This document shows positions 16,421 through 24,998 of a DNA stretch of 64,000 bases, piece by piece. Origin of the DNA: Haloechinothrix aidingensis (GTDB taxonomy: Bacteria > Actinomycetota > Actinomycetes > Mycobacteriales > Pseudonocardiaceae); the NCBI RefSeq assembly GCF_013450155.1, contig NZ_JACCKD010000002.1:300531-364530 (forward strand). Reading direction: 5' to 3'. How positions within the stretch are numbered: position 1 is the first letter of the stretch; each line of letters starts with the position of its first letter. The translations under genes were made by a program, and so were the position numbers. A model generated the notes under the pieces. The model saw only the letters and a list, made by a program, of their open reading frames with translations, was not told the origin of the DNA and did no database searches.

Positions 16421-17158
16421 TCAGGAGCCGGCGTCGATCGCGCTGACGGCAGGCTCCAGCATCAGGTAACCCCCCAACGCTACGCATCCGAGCGCGAACA
16501 CCAGCAGCACGCTCACCCACAGTGCCGCTGGCACTCCGGTCAACCGCGCCAGCTGGTCGGCGTCGGAGTCACGCGCCGCTCCCCTGCGCCGCTTGGCCTG
16601 CATCTCCAGGATCGGGCGCACCGACCCGAGCAGCAGGAACCACGTGATCAGGTACACGAACGACGCCTGGATCTCCGGTCCCGCGTAGAACGCGACACCG
16701 CCGAGGACCGCCGCGACGGCGAGCACGGTGAACACGCCGTAGAGGTTTCGCACCATCACCAGCACCCCGAGCGTGAGCAGGGCCGACAGGCCGAGCACCA
16801 CCACCACGAGGTCAGTGATCACCAACGCACCGAAGAGCACCCCGAGCAGCGCCGGGGCCGGGTAACCGGCGAGGGTCGTGAGCACCATGCCCGTACCGGT
16901 CGCCCTGCCCCGCGAAACCGTCACCCCGGAGGTGTCCGAATGCAGGCGGATCCCTTGCAGGCGGCGACCGGCCAGCACGGCGACCAGCGCGTGCCCTGCC
17001 TCGTGCACCATCGTGACGATCCGGCGGAACAACCGCCACAGCCCGCCGGAGAACACCAGGATGAGCGCGACGGTGACGGTTACCAGTGGCACGACGATGT
17101 GCGGCTCGGGGGCAGTACCGAAGACCCGCTCCCACCACTGTTCGGCTTCGCTTGGCAC
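16421..17158 (-). CDS. M50-like membrane metallopeptidase
   Basis: The 245-residue integral membrane protein has about six transmembrane helices. The zinc-site motif HEAGH (within TMVHEAGHALVAVLAG, about 49-64) is intact. A VTVSRGRATGTGMVLTTLAGYPAPALLG segment, typical of the actinobacterial M50B group, follows. No PDZ domain is present. Such proteases cut transmembrane or anti-sigma substrates within the membrane; the target here is unknown. GTG 17158 is the best start available, but the ribosome site is weak. It lies 91 bp upstream of the ProA-like gene in the same direction. Confidence 0.85.
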   Translation of the reverse strand: MPSEAEQWWERVFGTAPEPHIVVPLVTVTVALILVFSGGLWRLFRRIVTMVHEAGHALVAVLAGRRLQGIRLHSDTSGVTVSRGRATGTGMVLTTLAGYPAPALLGVLFGALVITDLVVVVLGLSALLTLGVLVMVRNLYGVFTVLAVAAVLGGVAFYAGPEIQASFVYLITWFLLLGSVRPILEMQAKRRRGAARDSDADQLARLTGVPAALWVSVLLVFALGCVALGGYLMLEPAVSAIDAGS

Positions 17159-17319
17159 GAACCCAGATCATCACACACCCGGTGCGGCACCCGGACCGGG
17201 CCCGGCTTCGGCGCGGGGACCCAGCACGACGGTGCTGCCGTCGCTGCCCGGGTTGTGGAGGGTTCGGGTGCTTGTGTGTGGTCGGCGTGTCGTTGCGGGG
17301 TGGTCGAACGTGTGTGCGA

Positions 17320-17325
17320 TATCAT
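17320..17325 (+). promoter_or_regulatory. -10 box of a probable leaderless promoter
   Basis: TATCAT lies six bases before GTG 17332, which places the transcription start at or next to the start codon. There is no ribosome site, as expected for a leaderless actinobacterial mRNA. No matching -35 was found at the usual spacing. Confidence 0.45.
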
Positions 17326-17331
17326 TGTGGT

Positions 17332-18669
17332 GTGTCGGAGTTCGTGCAGGTGGTTGGTCCGGCCGGGGTGATGTTCGTCCCGGCCGGGCAGGCGCCTGCG
17401 GTCGCGTTCACACCGGAGGAGCAGGCCGAGATCCGGTGCCGCACCTTCACCGGGCAGCAGGTCGCCGAGCTGAGTGCCGAGCAGGTGATCGAGACGCTGG
17501 CCGCGGCACGGCGGATCCGGGCGCATACCGACGCGATCGAGGCGCACGCCCTGGCCCGACTGGACCAGTTGCGGGGGCAGGATCGGTATGTGGCGGATGA
17601 GGCCGCGCTCGAACTGCGGGTGTCCCGGCATACGGCGGCGTTGCGGCTGCACCGGTCCCGTCAGCTCACGCAGCGGATGCCGCGGGTGCTGGCGGCGATG
17701 GAGGCCGGGCAGATCGAGGGGGCTGCGGCCGGGCGGGTGGTCGAGGCGACCGACCTGCTCGACGACCAGCAGGCCCGCCAGGTGGACGACCAGCTGGCCG
17801 GCAAGCTTGAGGCCGGCCGGGTGAGTCCCACGAATCCGGCCAACCTGGCCCGGGCCGCGCGCAGGCTCGTCGAACAGGCCGACCCGGAGGGGCAGGCGGA
17901 GCGTGCCCGCCAGGCACGGGCGGGGCGCAAGGTGGAACTCCTACCCGGGGAGGACGGCCTGTCCACCCTGGCGGCGGACCTACCTGCCGAGGTGGCGGCC
18001 TCGGCCTACGCGCGGATCGACGCGATGGCCCGCAAGCAGCGCCACCGGGGTGATGAGCGCACCCTGGACCAGTTGCGGGCCGATGTCCACGCCACCCTGC
18101 TGCTGGGGCAGGATCCCGACGTGGCCGCCCCGGAGGCGGCGGCGACGGTGTTCCTGCACATGCCCGTCGACACCGCCCTCGGTATCAGCGACACCGGGTG
18201 CGAACTCTCCGGGTACGGGCCGCTGCCCGCACCCATCGCCCGCCAGATCATGGGTAGCCAGCAGAGTGTGTGGCGCAAGGTGCTCACCGACCCCGCCAGC
18301 GGCGCCGTCCTCGACGTCGGCCGTCGGCGCTACCGGCCCACCACCGCCATCCGCGACCTGGTGGCCGTGCGCGACGCCGAATGCACCACACCCGGCTGCC
18401 ACCGGCCCGCCCAGCACAGCGACTACGACCACCTCCACGGATGGGGACGCGGCCAGAACGGCAGCACCGCCGAGGCCAACGGCGGCGCCAAATGCCGATG
18501 GCACCACCGCATGAAAGACCACCCCCACTGGACCCTCCACCACAACCCCACCAACGGCACCAGCACCATCACCACCCCCACCGGACGCCGCTACACCACA
18601 CAACAACACCCACCAGCCACACAACCCGAACCCAGCGGCACCGACCCACCCGGCGACCCACCGTTCTGA
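17332..18669 (+). CDS. DUF222/HNH protein (13E12 repeat family)
   Basis: The 445-residue protein starts at GTG 17332; the upstream extension is not protein-like. The N-terminal two-thirds is DUF222, helical, with RSRQLTQRMPRVLAAMEAGQIEG and related segments. The C-terminal HNH domain has CTTPGCHRPAQHSDYDHLHGW, then NGGAKCRWHHRMKDH. The zinc Cys pair and HNH His are present. The tail is Thr/Pro rich. Families of such genes are multi-copy in Mycobacterium (REP13E12) and Pseudonocardiaceae and mark sites of rearrangement. DNA-cleaving activity is likely, but its biological role is not established. Confidence 0.9.
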   Translation: MSEFVQVVGPAGVMFVPAGQAPAVAFTPEEQAEIRCRTFTGQQVAELSAEQVIETLAAARRIRAHTDAIEAHALARLDQLRGQDRYVADEAALELRVSRHTAALRLHRSRQLTQRMPRVLAAMEAGQIEGAAAGRVVEATDLLDDQQARQVDDQLAGKLEAGRVSPTNPANLARAARRLVEQADPEGQAERARQARAGRKVELLPGEDGLSTLAADLPAEVAASAYARIDAMARKQRHRGDERTLDQLRADVHATLLLGQDPDVAAPEAAATVFLHMPVDTALGISDTGCELSGYGPLPAPIARQIMGSQQSVWRKVLTDPASGAVLDVGRRRYRPTTAIRDLVAVRDAECTTPGCHRPAQHSDYDHLHGWGRGQNGSTAEANGGAKCRWHHRMKDHPHWTLHHNPTNGTSTITTPTGRRYTTQQHPPATQPEPSGTDPPGDPPF

Positions 18670-18700
18670 GCGGTCCGACTACGACCGCTGCCCTGATGTA

Positions 18701-20203
18701 CTACGCGTCCACGGATGCCCGTTCGAGCGTGGCGTAGGTGTAGTCGTCGAGGTCGAACGTGCGCGAGCGCAGCCACGACTCGATGGTGCTGTTGGGGCGC
18801 AACAGCGGCGTGTCACCACGTTCGTCGAAGTAGTAGCTGTTTGATCCGGCGCAGCCGTTGGTGAAGATACTGCGGCTGACGCGGTGCAGCATGCGGGAGA
18901 AGTACCGGTCATGCGCCTCTTGCCGCACGGCCATGAAGGTGGCTTCCCGACGTCTGCTTTCCTTGACGCAGCGCACGAGGTGGCTGCTGGCCGCGTCGAT
19001 GAGCGTGAAGTAGGACGCGCCGGAGAATGCGTACGGGCCGAACATCAACCAGAAGTTCGGCATGTTCGGCACCGAGATCCCCTCATATGCCTGCAGCCGG
19101 TTGGTCTGCCAGAACTCGCCGAGCTCCACCCCGTCCTGCCCGTAGACCGGGAAGGTCGGGATGTTACCCCGCTCGCTGGTCCGGAAGCCGGTCGCGAGCA
19201 CGAGCGTGTCGATCTCGCGATGCGTACCGTCAGCGGTGCGGATGCCGGTCGGCGTGACACGTTCGATCGGTTCGGTCACCAGCTCCACACCGGGCTTCTC
19301 GAACGTCCGCAGGTAGCTGTTGGACATCGAGGGCCGCTTGCAACCGAACCCGTAGCGCGGCTGCAGCTTGTCCCGTAGCTCGGGGTCGCGTACCTGCCTT
19401 CTCAGGTGCCGCCTCCCGGTGGCCTCGGCGATGCGCACGAGCAACGGCACGCGCTGGTAGTGCACCGCAGCGGTCACGAAGAACGTCTCGATCAACGCGT
19501 TGGTGACCATGCGTACGAGCTTCTGGGTGGCGGGCACCCTGGCGAACAGCTTGCGCACGGAGGCCGGGATGGTGAAATCCACTTTAGGCAGAACCCAGAT
19601 GGGCGTTCGCTGGTAAACGTGCAGTTCCCGCACTTTCCGCGCGATCTCGGGGATGACTTGCAGGGCCGATGCCCCTGTGCCGATCACCGCGACGCGGTCC
19701 CCCGTGAGGTCGTGCTCGTGATCCCATGCTGCCGTGTGGATCGTGTGCCCACCGAACTCCTCCACACCGGCGATGCCCGGTGGACGCGGTTCGGTGAAGA
19801 TACCGGTCGCGCTGACGAGGAAACGCGTCGTGATCGGCGTCTCCCCCTCGACATCGACCGTCCACTGGTGACGGGCTTCGTCGAACTCCGCCTGCCGCAC
19901 ATGGCGCCCGAAGCGGATGTAGTCCCGGAGTCCGTAGTGCTCGACGCACCGGTCGGCGTAGTCCTTGATCTCGCCTCCCGGCGGGAAGAAGCGTGTGGCG
20001 TGCGCGTTCTGTGCGAACGCGAAGGAGTAGATGAGCGGGATGTCGACTGCCACACCCGGGTAGGTGTTGTCCCGCCAGGTACCGCCGATGTCGTCCTCAC
20101 CCTCCAGGATGATGAAATCGGTGATCCCCGCGTCGATCAACCTGATCGCGGCACCGATCCCGGAGAACCCCGCACCGACGATCACGACCTCATGGTCCGG
20201 CAT
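18701..20203 (-). CDS. Flavin-containing (Baeyer-Villiger-type) monooxygenase
   Basis: The 500-residue protein has an FAD Rossmann motif VGAGFSGIG (9-17), GGTWRDNTYPG (40-50), the BVMO fingerprint FGGHTIHTAAWD (150-161, F-x-G-x3-H-x3-W-D) and an NADPH motif IGTGASA (174-180). Such enzymes insert oxygen into ketones or oxidise N and S centres, using NADPH and O2. The ATG at 20203 is supported by the intact N-terminal motif. Two palindromes just upstream suggest repression by a regulator. The substrate cannot be predicted. Confidence 0.9.
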   Translation of the reverse strand: MPDHEVVIVGAGFSGIGAAIRLIDAGITDFIILEGEDDIGGTWRDNTYPGVAVDIPLIYSFAFAQNAHATRFFPPGGEIKDYADRCVEHYGLRDYIRFGRHVRQAEFDEARHQWTVDVEGETPITTRFLVSATGIFTEPRPPGIAGVEEFGGHTIHTAAWDHEHDLTGDRVAVIGTGASALQVIPEIARKVRELHVYQRTPIWVLPKVDFTIPASVRKLFARVPATQKLVRMVTNALIETFFVTAAVHYQRVPLLVRIAEATGRRHLRRQVRDPELRDKLQPRYGFGCKRPSMSNSYLRTFEKPGVELVTEPIERVTPTGIRTADGTHREIDTLVLATGFRTSERGNIPTFPVYGQDGVELGEFWQTNRLQAYEGISVPNMPNFWLMFGPYAFSGASYFTLIDAASSHLVRCVKESRRREATFMAVRQEAHDRYFSRMLHRVSRSIFTNGCAGSNSYYFDERGDTPLLRPNSTIESWLRSRTFDLDDYTYATLERASVDA

Positions 20204-20220
20204 AACACCCTCACGATCCG

Positions 20221-20271
20221 GTAGACGTGTCTACCTCGCGGTTCCCGATGTCAGATACTGTAGGTATCTGA
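20221..20271. promoter_or_regulatory. Two palindromic operators upstream of the monooxygenase
   Basis: GTAGAC-gt-GTCTAC occupies 20221-20234, eighteen bases before the monooxygenase ATG. TCAGATAC-tgtag-GTATCTGA, with perfect 8-bp arms, occupies 20251-20271 and overlaps TANNNT boxes on both strands. The ATAC-N5-GTAT core is like many TetR-family operators. No regulator gene is adjacent. The second palindrome could also affect the Erm-side transcript. Confidence 0.6.
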
Positions 20272-20338
20272 GTTTGGATGCGCAAGAGCACGTGGCACCC
20301 ACCGGAAATTCTGTTGCTCCGGTACGTACGCTGGACGC

Positions 20339-20398
20339 ATGACCGCTTCGACCATGGGCAACTGGGCCTTCCTCCGGCCCCGCACGCTGCGCGACTGA
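20339..20398 (+). CDS. Putative leader peptide of the Erm-like gene
   Basis: A 19-codon ORF (MTASTMGNWAFLRPRTLRD, with an internal ATG at 20354) ends at TGA 20396-20398, 186 bp before the Erm-like gene. Codons 13-15 encode Arg-Pro-Arg, a +X+ tripeptide of the kind that stalls macrolide-bound ribosomes. The last codons lie within a hairpin (20386-20405). The ribosome site is weak (GGA). I call it a regulatory leader from motif and position only. Confidence 0.45.
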   Translation: MTASTMGNWAFLRPRTLRD

Positions 20399-20519
20399 GC
20401 GCAGCGGCACTCTCGGCACGTTCTGCTCGAGCGTCGAGCAGCCACACGACGGGGTCGCACCCGTAGCCGGCGATCGCCGGCTACTCAGGCGTGCACAACC
20501 CGTCCGTTTCGCCGCTGCG
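20386..20519 (+). promoter_or_regulatory. Serial hairpins, candidate attenuator of the Erm-like gene
   Basis: Three perfect hairpins follow one another: GCTGCGC/GCGCAGC (20386-20405, over the leader stop), TGCTCGA/TCGAGCA (20424-20440), and an uninterrupted 22-bp palindrome beginning GTAGCCGGCGA (20463-20484). In addition CGCAGCGGC (20400-20408) can pair with GCCGCTGCG (20511-20519), in competition with the first hairpin. This is the layout expected of ribosome-mediated attenuation. No U-tract follows the last stem. Confidence 0.5.
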
Positions 20520-20584
20520 ATGTGACCTGAACCGGTTCATCTCGCGTCTTCACGCGATCACATCGACGTTGGAGCGGCACATCC

Positions 20585-21427
20585 ATGTCTTCTCGACGGT
20601 CCACATCTGTTTCAGCGCGTTCCACGAACGATTCCGGAGCGCACTTCCTCATCAACTCCGCCATCGCACGTCAGCTCGTACGCAGCTGCGCGGTCGGCTG
20701 CTCCGACACGGTCGTTGAGCTGGGCGCGGGCGCCGGTGCGATCACGACTCACCTGGCCGCCACCGGCGCCCGCGTACTGGCCGTCGAGCGCGACCCCGAG
20801 CTTCTCCGCCGACTTCGCCGTCGGTTCGGCTGCGAGCGACGCGTCAGCGTGATCGGCACGGACATCGGCCGGTATCGCCTGCCCCGCACCCCGTTCGTCG
20901 TGGTGGCCAGCATTCCGTACGGCATATCCAGCATGACGTGTCGCCTCCTGTTCGGCTCGGCACCGACGGCACTGCGATGCGCCTCCCTGCTCGTCGAGTG
21001 GGGATTCGCCAAACGCCTGACCGAGCCGGTGCCACGCTCCGCCGAACTCGCGTGGTGGAACGCCAGGTTCACCATCGAGCTCCGCCGTCGGATCCCGCCC
21101 CGGTCGTTCTCACCATCACCGGCCGTGTGGTCGGCGCAGCTGGTCGCACGGCGGAATACCGAGATCACGGGAAACCGCGCTCGCGCCCTGCGCGTGCTGC
21201 TGCTTACGGCGTACTCCGCGCCGGCCGAGCCCGCCCGCGCAGTGGTGCGTGCTGCCGCACCGGGTCTTACACCGCACCGTGTCTTGCGTGCGGCGGGGGT
21301 CGACCCGTCGAGCCCCGCACGCCGGCTCACGCCACAGCAGTGGAGTTCGGTGGCCCGCGCACTGGCGAACGATTCTCGCCTGCACTGGCCGCCGTTACCG
21401 CGCGAGCTGGGACGGCGGTGGCGATGA
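20585..21427 (+). CDS. Erm-like 23S rRNA adenine N6-methyltransferase
   Basis: The 280-residue protein has the order of Erm/KsgA enzymes: an AHFLINSAIARQLV start, SAM motif ELGAGAGAITTHLA, acidic motif VLAVERDPELLRRL, GTDIGRY, motif IV VVASIPYGIS, then a basic RRRIPPRSFSPSPAV segment and a long arginine-rich C-terminus as in actinobacterial Erm. Erm enzymes methylate A2058 of 23S rRNA and block macrolides, lincosamides and streptogramin B. Motif IV begins with Ser where Erm and KsgA usually have Asn, although Ser occurs in the wider adenine-N6 family. The distinction from KsgA rests on the basic tail and the leader. Confidence 0.8.
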   Translation: MSSRRSTSVSARSTNDSGAHFLINSAIARQLVRSCAVGCSDTVVELGAGAGAITTHLAATGARVLAVERDPELLRRLRRRFGCERRVSVIGTDIGRYRLPRTPFVVVASIPYGISSMTCRLLFGSAPTALRCASLLVEWGFAKRLTEPVPRSAELAWWNARFTIELRRRIPPRSFSPSPAVWSAQLVARRNTEITGNRARALRVLLLTAYSAPAEPARAVVRAAAPGLTPHRVLRAAGVDPSSPARRLTPQQWSSVARALANDSRLHWPPLPRELGRRWR

Positions 21428-21454
21428 CGCGCATCGCGCACGAGAATCGGGGCC

Positions 21455-22231
21455 GTGACACAGCAACCACCGAACGAACCCGCATCGCGCGCGGCCCGCC
21501 TGCTCGCCACGCGACCGACCGCGCCGGACTGGTCGGCGGGCTACCTCGACCTGCTCGGCACATCCGGGCAGGCGGAGCCGCCGAGCGGCATCGCCCAGCA
21601 CCTGATGCGCAACGAGCTGGTCACCTCGATCTACGAGGACTACTGGCGTCCCGCCCTCGGCCGCGTACTGAAGGGGCCGCGCGGCCCCAGCATGTCCGGC
21701 GAGGTCGCACTCGCGATCGACCGGCTCGGGCTCGCGCCCGGAGCGACCGTGCTCGACGTCGCGTGCGGCACCGGCCGGTTCACCCGCTCGTTCGGTACGG
21801 CCGTCGGCAGCGACGGCCTCGCCGTCGGGCTGGACGCCTCACGACCGATGCTGGATCGCGCTGTCGCCCGTACCGCACCGCGCGACCCGGTGGCCTATGT
21901 CCGCGCCGACGCGATGACGCCACCCTTCGCCGAGTCGACCATGGACGGACTGTGCTGTTTCGCGGCACTGCACATGTTCGCCGATCCTCGTCGCGCGCTC
22001 GACGCGTTCACCGGCGTCCTCAAACCAGGCGGGCGCATCGTCCTGCTCACCAGCGCGTTGCGGCCGCGCCTACCTGCCCGGATACTCGACGAACTCGCCG
22101 GGAGACTGTCCGGGCTGCGCATGTTCGAACGCGGCGAGGTCGGCGACCTTCTCCTGGAGCGCGGCTTCACCGACATCGTGCAGGACTACACCGGCCTCGC
22201 GCAGTTCGTGGCAGGCACGCTCAGCCGGTGA
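21455..22231 (+). CDS. Class I SAM-dependent methyltransferase
   Basis: The 258-residue protein has the UbiE/Methyltransf_11 core: motif I VLDVACGTGRFTRSFG, motif II VGLDASRPML, DAMTPPFAESTMDGLCCFAALHMF and a post-motif LKPGGRIVLLTSALRP. About 90 residues precede the core, including NELVTSIYEDYWRPALGRVL, which may cap the substrate. It lies 27 bp after the Erm-like gene and may be co-transcribed. The substrate is unknown. It ends by overlapping the 3' end of a small convergent gene. Confidence 0.85.
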   Translation: MTQQPPNEPASRAARLLATRPTAPDWSAGYLDLLGTSGQAEPPSGIAQHLMRNELVTSIYEDYWRPALGRVLKGPRGPSMSGEVALAIDRLGLAPGATVLDVACGTGRFTRSFGTAVGSDGLAVGLDASRPMLDRAVARTAPRDPVAYVRADAMTPPFAESTMDGLCCFAALHMFADPRRALDAFTGVLKPGGRIVLLTSALRPRLPARILDELAGRLSGLRMFERGEVGDLLLERGFTDIVQDYTGLAQFVAGTLSR

Positions 22232-22430
22232 GGTCGGCCCCCTCACCGGATGCGCTGCTGTCGTGTTCGCGCCCTCGCGCGGCCGGAGCGATCCCGTGCG
22301 TGACCGCGCTCCAGGTGTCGATCCCGTAGGCGAACTCCCGCACGGCATGCACCACGCGAGGTCCGTAGCACCGCACCGCGGCCGCGAGCCAGCCCAGCAG
22401 CGACGTGCCCGGCTGCTGTCCTCGGGTCAT
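22221..22430 (-). CDS. Small hypothetical protein
   Basis: A 69-residue ORF runs leftward from ATG 22430. Its centre (LLGWLAAAVRCYGPRVVHAVREFAYGID) could form one amphipathic or weakly hydrophobic helix, and the C-terminus is charged. It overlaps the convergent methyltransferase by 11 bp. Codon position composition is consistent with a gene, but there is no recognisable domain. Low to moderate confidence. Confidence 0.4.
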   Translation of the reverse strand: MTRGQQPGTSLLGWLAAAVRCYGPRVVHAVREFAYGIDTWSAVTHGIAPAARGREHDSSASGEGADLTG

Positions 22431-22603
22431 GCCTACATTCTGCGCCGCCCCACAGCGCGGGAACAGAGGTGTGACGGCCACCGTTCGCCGGGAACGCGCC
22501 ACGTCCGCGGGATGGCACGCACCACTGCCCTGCCTACCGCGCCGTGTCCCGGCACACCCCGGACGGCGGGGTGCGGCACCGCACGAACCACCCGGCGAGC
22601 GGA

Positions 22604-22609
22604 TAGGCT
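22604..22609 (+). promoter_or_regulatory. -10 box of orn (leaderless)
   Basis: TAGGCT ends six bases before GTG 22616. The transcript would start at or beside the start codon, and there is no ribosome site, consistent with a leaderless mRNA. Confidence 0.5.
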
Positions 22610-22615
22610 GAACGT

Positions 22616-23236
22616 GTGACTGATCGCCTTGTATGGATCGACTGCGAGATGACCGGACTGGATCTCGCCAAAGACGCCCTGATCGAAATCGCGGCCCTGG
22701 TCACCGACGGCGAGCTCAACGTCCTCGGGGACGGCGTGGACGTGGTGATCCACGCCGACGAGTCGGCGCTGGCGAACATGCCGGACGTGGTGCGCACGAT
22801 GCACGCCGAGTCAGGCCTGACCGAGCAGGTCCGCCACTCGACCGTGACCGTCGCCGAGGCCGAGCGCCTCGTGCTCGACTACGTGCGCAGCTACGTGCCC
22901 GAGCCGGGGACGACCCCGCTGGCAGGCAACTCGGTAGCGACCGACCGCGGGTTCATCGCTCGCGACATGCCGGAGCTCGACGCGCACCTGCACTACCGGA
23001 TCGTCGATGTCTCCTCGGTGAAGGAGCTGGTACGGCGCTGGTACCCGAGGGTCTACTACGCGAAGCCGGAGAAGGGGCTGGCCCATCGAGCGCTCGCCGA
23101 TATCCAGGAGTCCATCAGCGAGCTCGCCTACTACCGGCGCACGGCCTTCGCCGAGCAGCCGGGCCCGACACACGAGCAGGCCCAGACGATCGCCGCCGAG
23201 CTGCTGGACCAGGACGGCGCTGGATCGGGCCGGTAA
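22616..23236 (+). CDS. orn: Oligoribonuclease
   Basis: This is a 206-residue DEDDh 3'-5' exonuclease. The motifs are [10 protein letters not shown] (Asp9, Glu11), [11 protein letters not shown] (second Asp), [17 protein letters not shown] (His, then the last Asp four residues on). Orn degrades 2-5-mer RNA and the pGpG left from cyclic-di-GMP, so it closes the pathway begun by the GGDEF enzyme elsewhere in this window. The start is GTG. A tRNA-His gene follows 84 bp downstream. Confidence 0.96.
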   Translation: MTDRLVWIDCEMTGLDLAKDALIEIAALVTDGELNVLGDGVDVVIHADESALANMPDVVRTMHAESGLTEQVRHSTVTVAEAERLVLDYVRSYVPEPGTTPLAGNSVATDRGFIARDMPELDAHLHYRIVDVSSVKELVRRWYPRVYYAKPEKGLAHRALADIQESISELAYYRRTAFAEQPGPTHEQAQTIAAELLDQDGAGSGR

Positions 23237-23320
23237 CCTGGAACCGGAGGGGCCGGTGCGTGACGGCGCGCGGCCGCACGCTACGATATTCCAGCCGGTG
23301 CCGCGCGGGTGCCGGTCGCG

Positions 23321-23396
23321 GTGGGTGTAGCTCAGTCGGTAGAGCACCTGGTTGTGGTCCAGGGGGCCGCGGGTTCAAGTCCCGTCACTCACCCCA
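23321..23396 (+). tRNA. tRNA-His (anticodon GTG)
   Basis: A 76-nt cloverleaf with encoded CCA. The acceptor stem is GTGGGTG/CACTCAC, with one G-U pair. The base at 23320 is G and position 73 is C, giving the extra G-1:C73 pair that marks tRNA-His. The anticodon stem is CCTGG/CCAGG around TTGTGGT. Confidence 0.96.
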
Positions 23397-23405
23397 CGAC
23401 GAAGC

Positions 23406-23440
23406 GATGTCCCCGATGCTCACTCCGCATCGGGGACATC
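23406..23440. terminator. Strong hairpin terminator after tRNA-His
   Basis: GATGTCCCCGATG (23406-23418) pairs perfectly with CATCGGGGACATC (23428-23440) across a 9-nt loop. There is no long T-tract. It lies between convergent tRNA-His and the L,D-transpeptidase gene and could serve both. Confidence 0.75.
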
Positions 23441-23501
23441 GTCGTGTGCACGGCATGCGCACAGGATCGCTCCCGGGGCAGGCTCCACGGGAGCCTGCCG
23501 G

Positions 23502-24704
23502 TCACGCGCCCTGGTCGCCGGACGTCCACTCCTCCCAGGACATCTGCCAGACGCTCCAGCCGTCGGTGGGTTCCAGCTCGCTGTCACCGGCGTTGACGAC
23601 CTCGATCAGGTCGCCCGGCTTGGAGCTGTTCATCATCCACTCGGCATTCCGGGTGGACATGTTGATGCATCCGTGACTGACGTTCCTGTTTCCCTGGTCG
23701 CCGACCGACCACGGCGCCGCGTGATAGAAGATACCGCTGTACGACATCCGGGTGGCGTGACTCACGGTGATCTCGTACCCGTCGGGCGCGTCCGACGGCA
23801 CGCCGTACGTGCTGGAATCCATGGTGTAGTCGTAGTGCTCGCTCATCACCGTGTAGATCCCGTTCGGGGTGGGTGACGACGGCTTGCCCAACGAGACCGG
23901 GATCGTCCGGGTAGTGTCACCGTCGACCGAGACCGTCATCTCGTGACTCGACCCGTCGACACGAGCGATGACCTTGTCACCGATGGTCATGCTGGCCGAA
24001 CGGTCCCGGCTACCGAACACCCCGCCTCCGAGGTCCTTGCCGTAGATCTCGGCGTCGACGTCGACCTTGGTACCCGGCTCCCAGTAGTCCTCGGGACGCC
24101 AGACCACCCACGAGTCGTTGAACCAGCGAAACGCCCCGTCCGTCTCGGGCGTGGACGTGATGCTGATCGCATCCTCGACGGCCTCCCTGTCGGTGATGGC
24201 GGTGTCGAACTGGAACGAGATCGGCATCCCCACGCCGACGGTGGCGCCGTCGGGCACGTTCATCCGCACCGACGCCCGCCGCTGCGGCGTCGCGGTCGTG
24301 AACCGGGAGGTCTCCTCGACGGTCTCGCCGTCCGCTCCGACGCCGCTGACCTCGAACACGTAGGTCTTGCCGAACCCCAACGGCTCAGCGGTGGTCCAGG
24401 CCGTCTCGTCGTCGTTCATGGCACCGTCGACCACCGAACCGTGCGTGCCGACGAGGCTCACCTCGGTGAGGCTGCCGTGCTCGGCCTCGACCGTCATCGG
24501 CTCGGCGGGCACCACGCCCGTCGCCTCGTCCTCAGGGGTGAACGTGAGCGAGAGCGACTCGGCGACCTCGGCGTCCTTGGTACCCGCGGGTTCCGCGGGG
24601 TCCTCGTCCTGAGCGTCATCGGACGCGCCACCGCACCCGGCGACCAGCAGGGCTGTCGTGATCAGCAACGCCCCCCAACCCAGCGGGTTCCCTCTCGTTC
24701 GCAC
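23502..24704 (-). CDS. L,D-transpeptidase lipoprotein (LdtMt2-like)
   Basis: The 400-residue precursor has a lipoprotein signal (LLITTALLVAGCGG, lipobox Cys about 24) and an acidic linker. Two Ig-like domains (about 50-240) follow, then a YkuD catalytic domain. The active site is HAAPWSVGDQGNRNVSHGCINMS, with the SHGC cysteine. A DGWSVWQMSWEEW tail matches mycobacterial Ldt enzymes. It forms 3-3 cross-links in peptidoglycan outside the membrane and is beta-lactam tolerant except to carbapenems. Confidence 0.95.
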   Translation of the reverse strand: MRTRGNPLGWGALLITTALLVAGCGGASDDAQDEDPAEPAGTKDAEVAESLSLTFTPEDEATGVVPAEPMTVEAEHGSLTEVSLVGTHGSVVDGAMNDDETAWTTAEPLGFGKTYVFEVSGVGADGETVEETSRFTTATPQRRASVRMNVPDGATVGVGMPISFQFDTAITDREAVEDAISITSTPETDGAFRWFNDSWVVWRPEDYWEPGTKVDVDAEIYGKDLGGGVFGSRDRSASMTIGDKVIARVDGSSHEMTVSVDGDTTRTIPVSLGKPSSPTPNGIYTVMSEHYDYTMDSSTYGVPSDAPDGYEITVSHATRMSYSGIFYHAAPWSVGDQGNRNVSHGCINMSTRNAEWMMNSSKPGDLIEVVNAGDSELEPTDGWSVWQMSWEEWTSGDQGA

Positions 24705-24950
24705 TCACGGCCCCCTTTCCGCCACGTTCGCCGCATCGACAGCGCGGGCCCTGTCGACACATCATTCCCCTATTTCACGCATCAGTGTGCCCGATGGTTC
24801 GCCCGAATGGACTGCGTCACATCAAGATGCATCGGATGGAGCAGTGCCGTAACCGAAGAGTGACTGGCACGTTCTTCCTCCTTGTCTGAGCCGGGTCCGG
24901 CAGCCGACACCGACCGGGGGCCGCCTTCCGGGCCCGGCGACGGAGCGTGC

Positions 24951-24956
24951 TAGAGT
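24951..24956 (+). promoter_or_regulatory. -10 box of tRNA-Lys
   Basis: TAGAGT at 24951-24956, 42 bp before the mature tRNA, is a good -10 element. A -35 is not clear. Confidence 0.4.
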
Positions 24957-24998
24957 ACTTTTCGTCGCGCTGGGCAGGGGACACAGTGAGACACATCC

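Noticed and set aside
20304-20342. A WhiB7-type promoter (AAATT, then TTGCTC) before the Erm leader
   Set aside because: No acceptable -10 lies 16-19 bp after the proposed -35.
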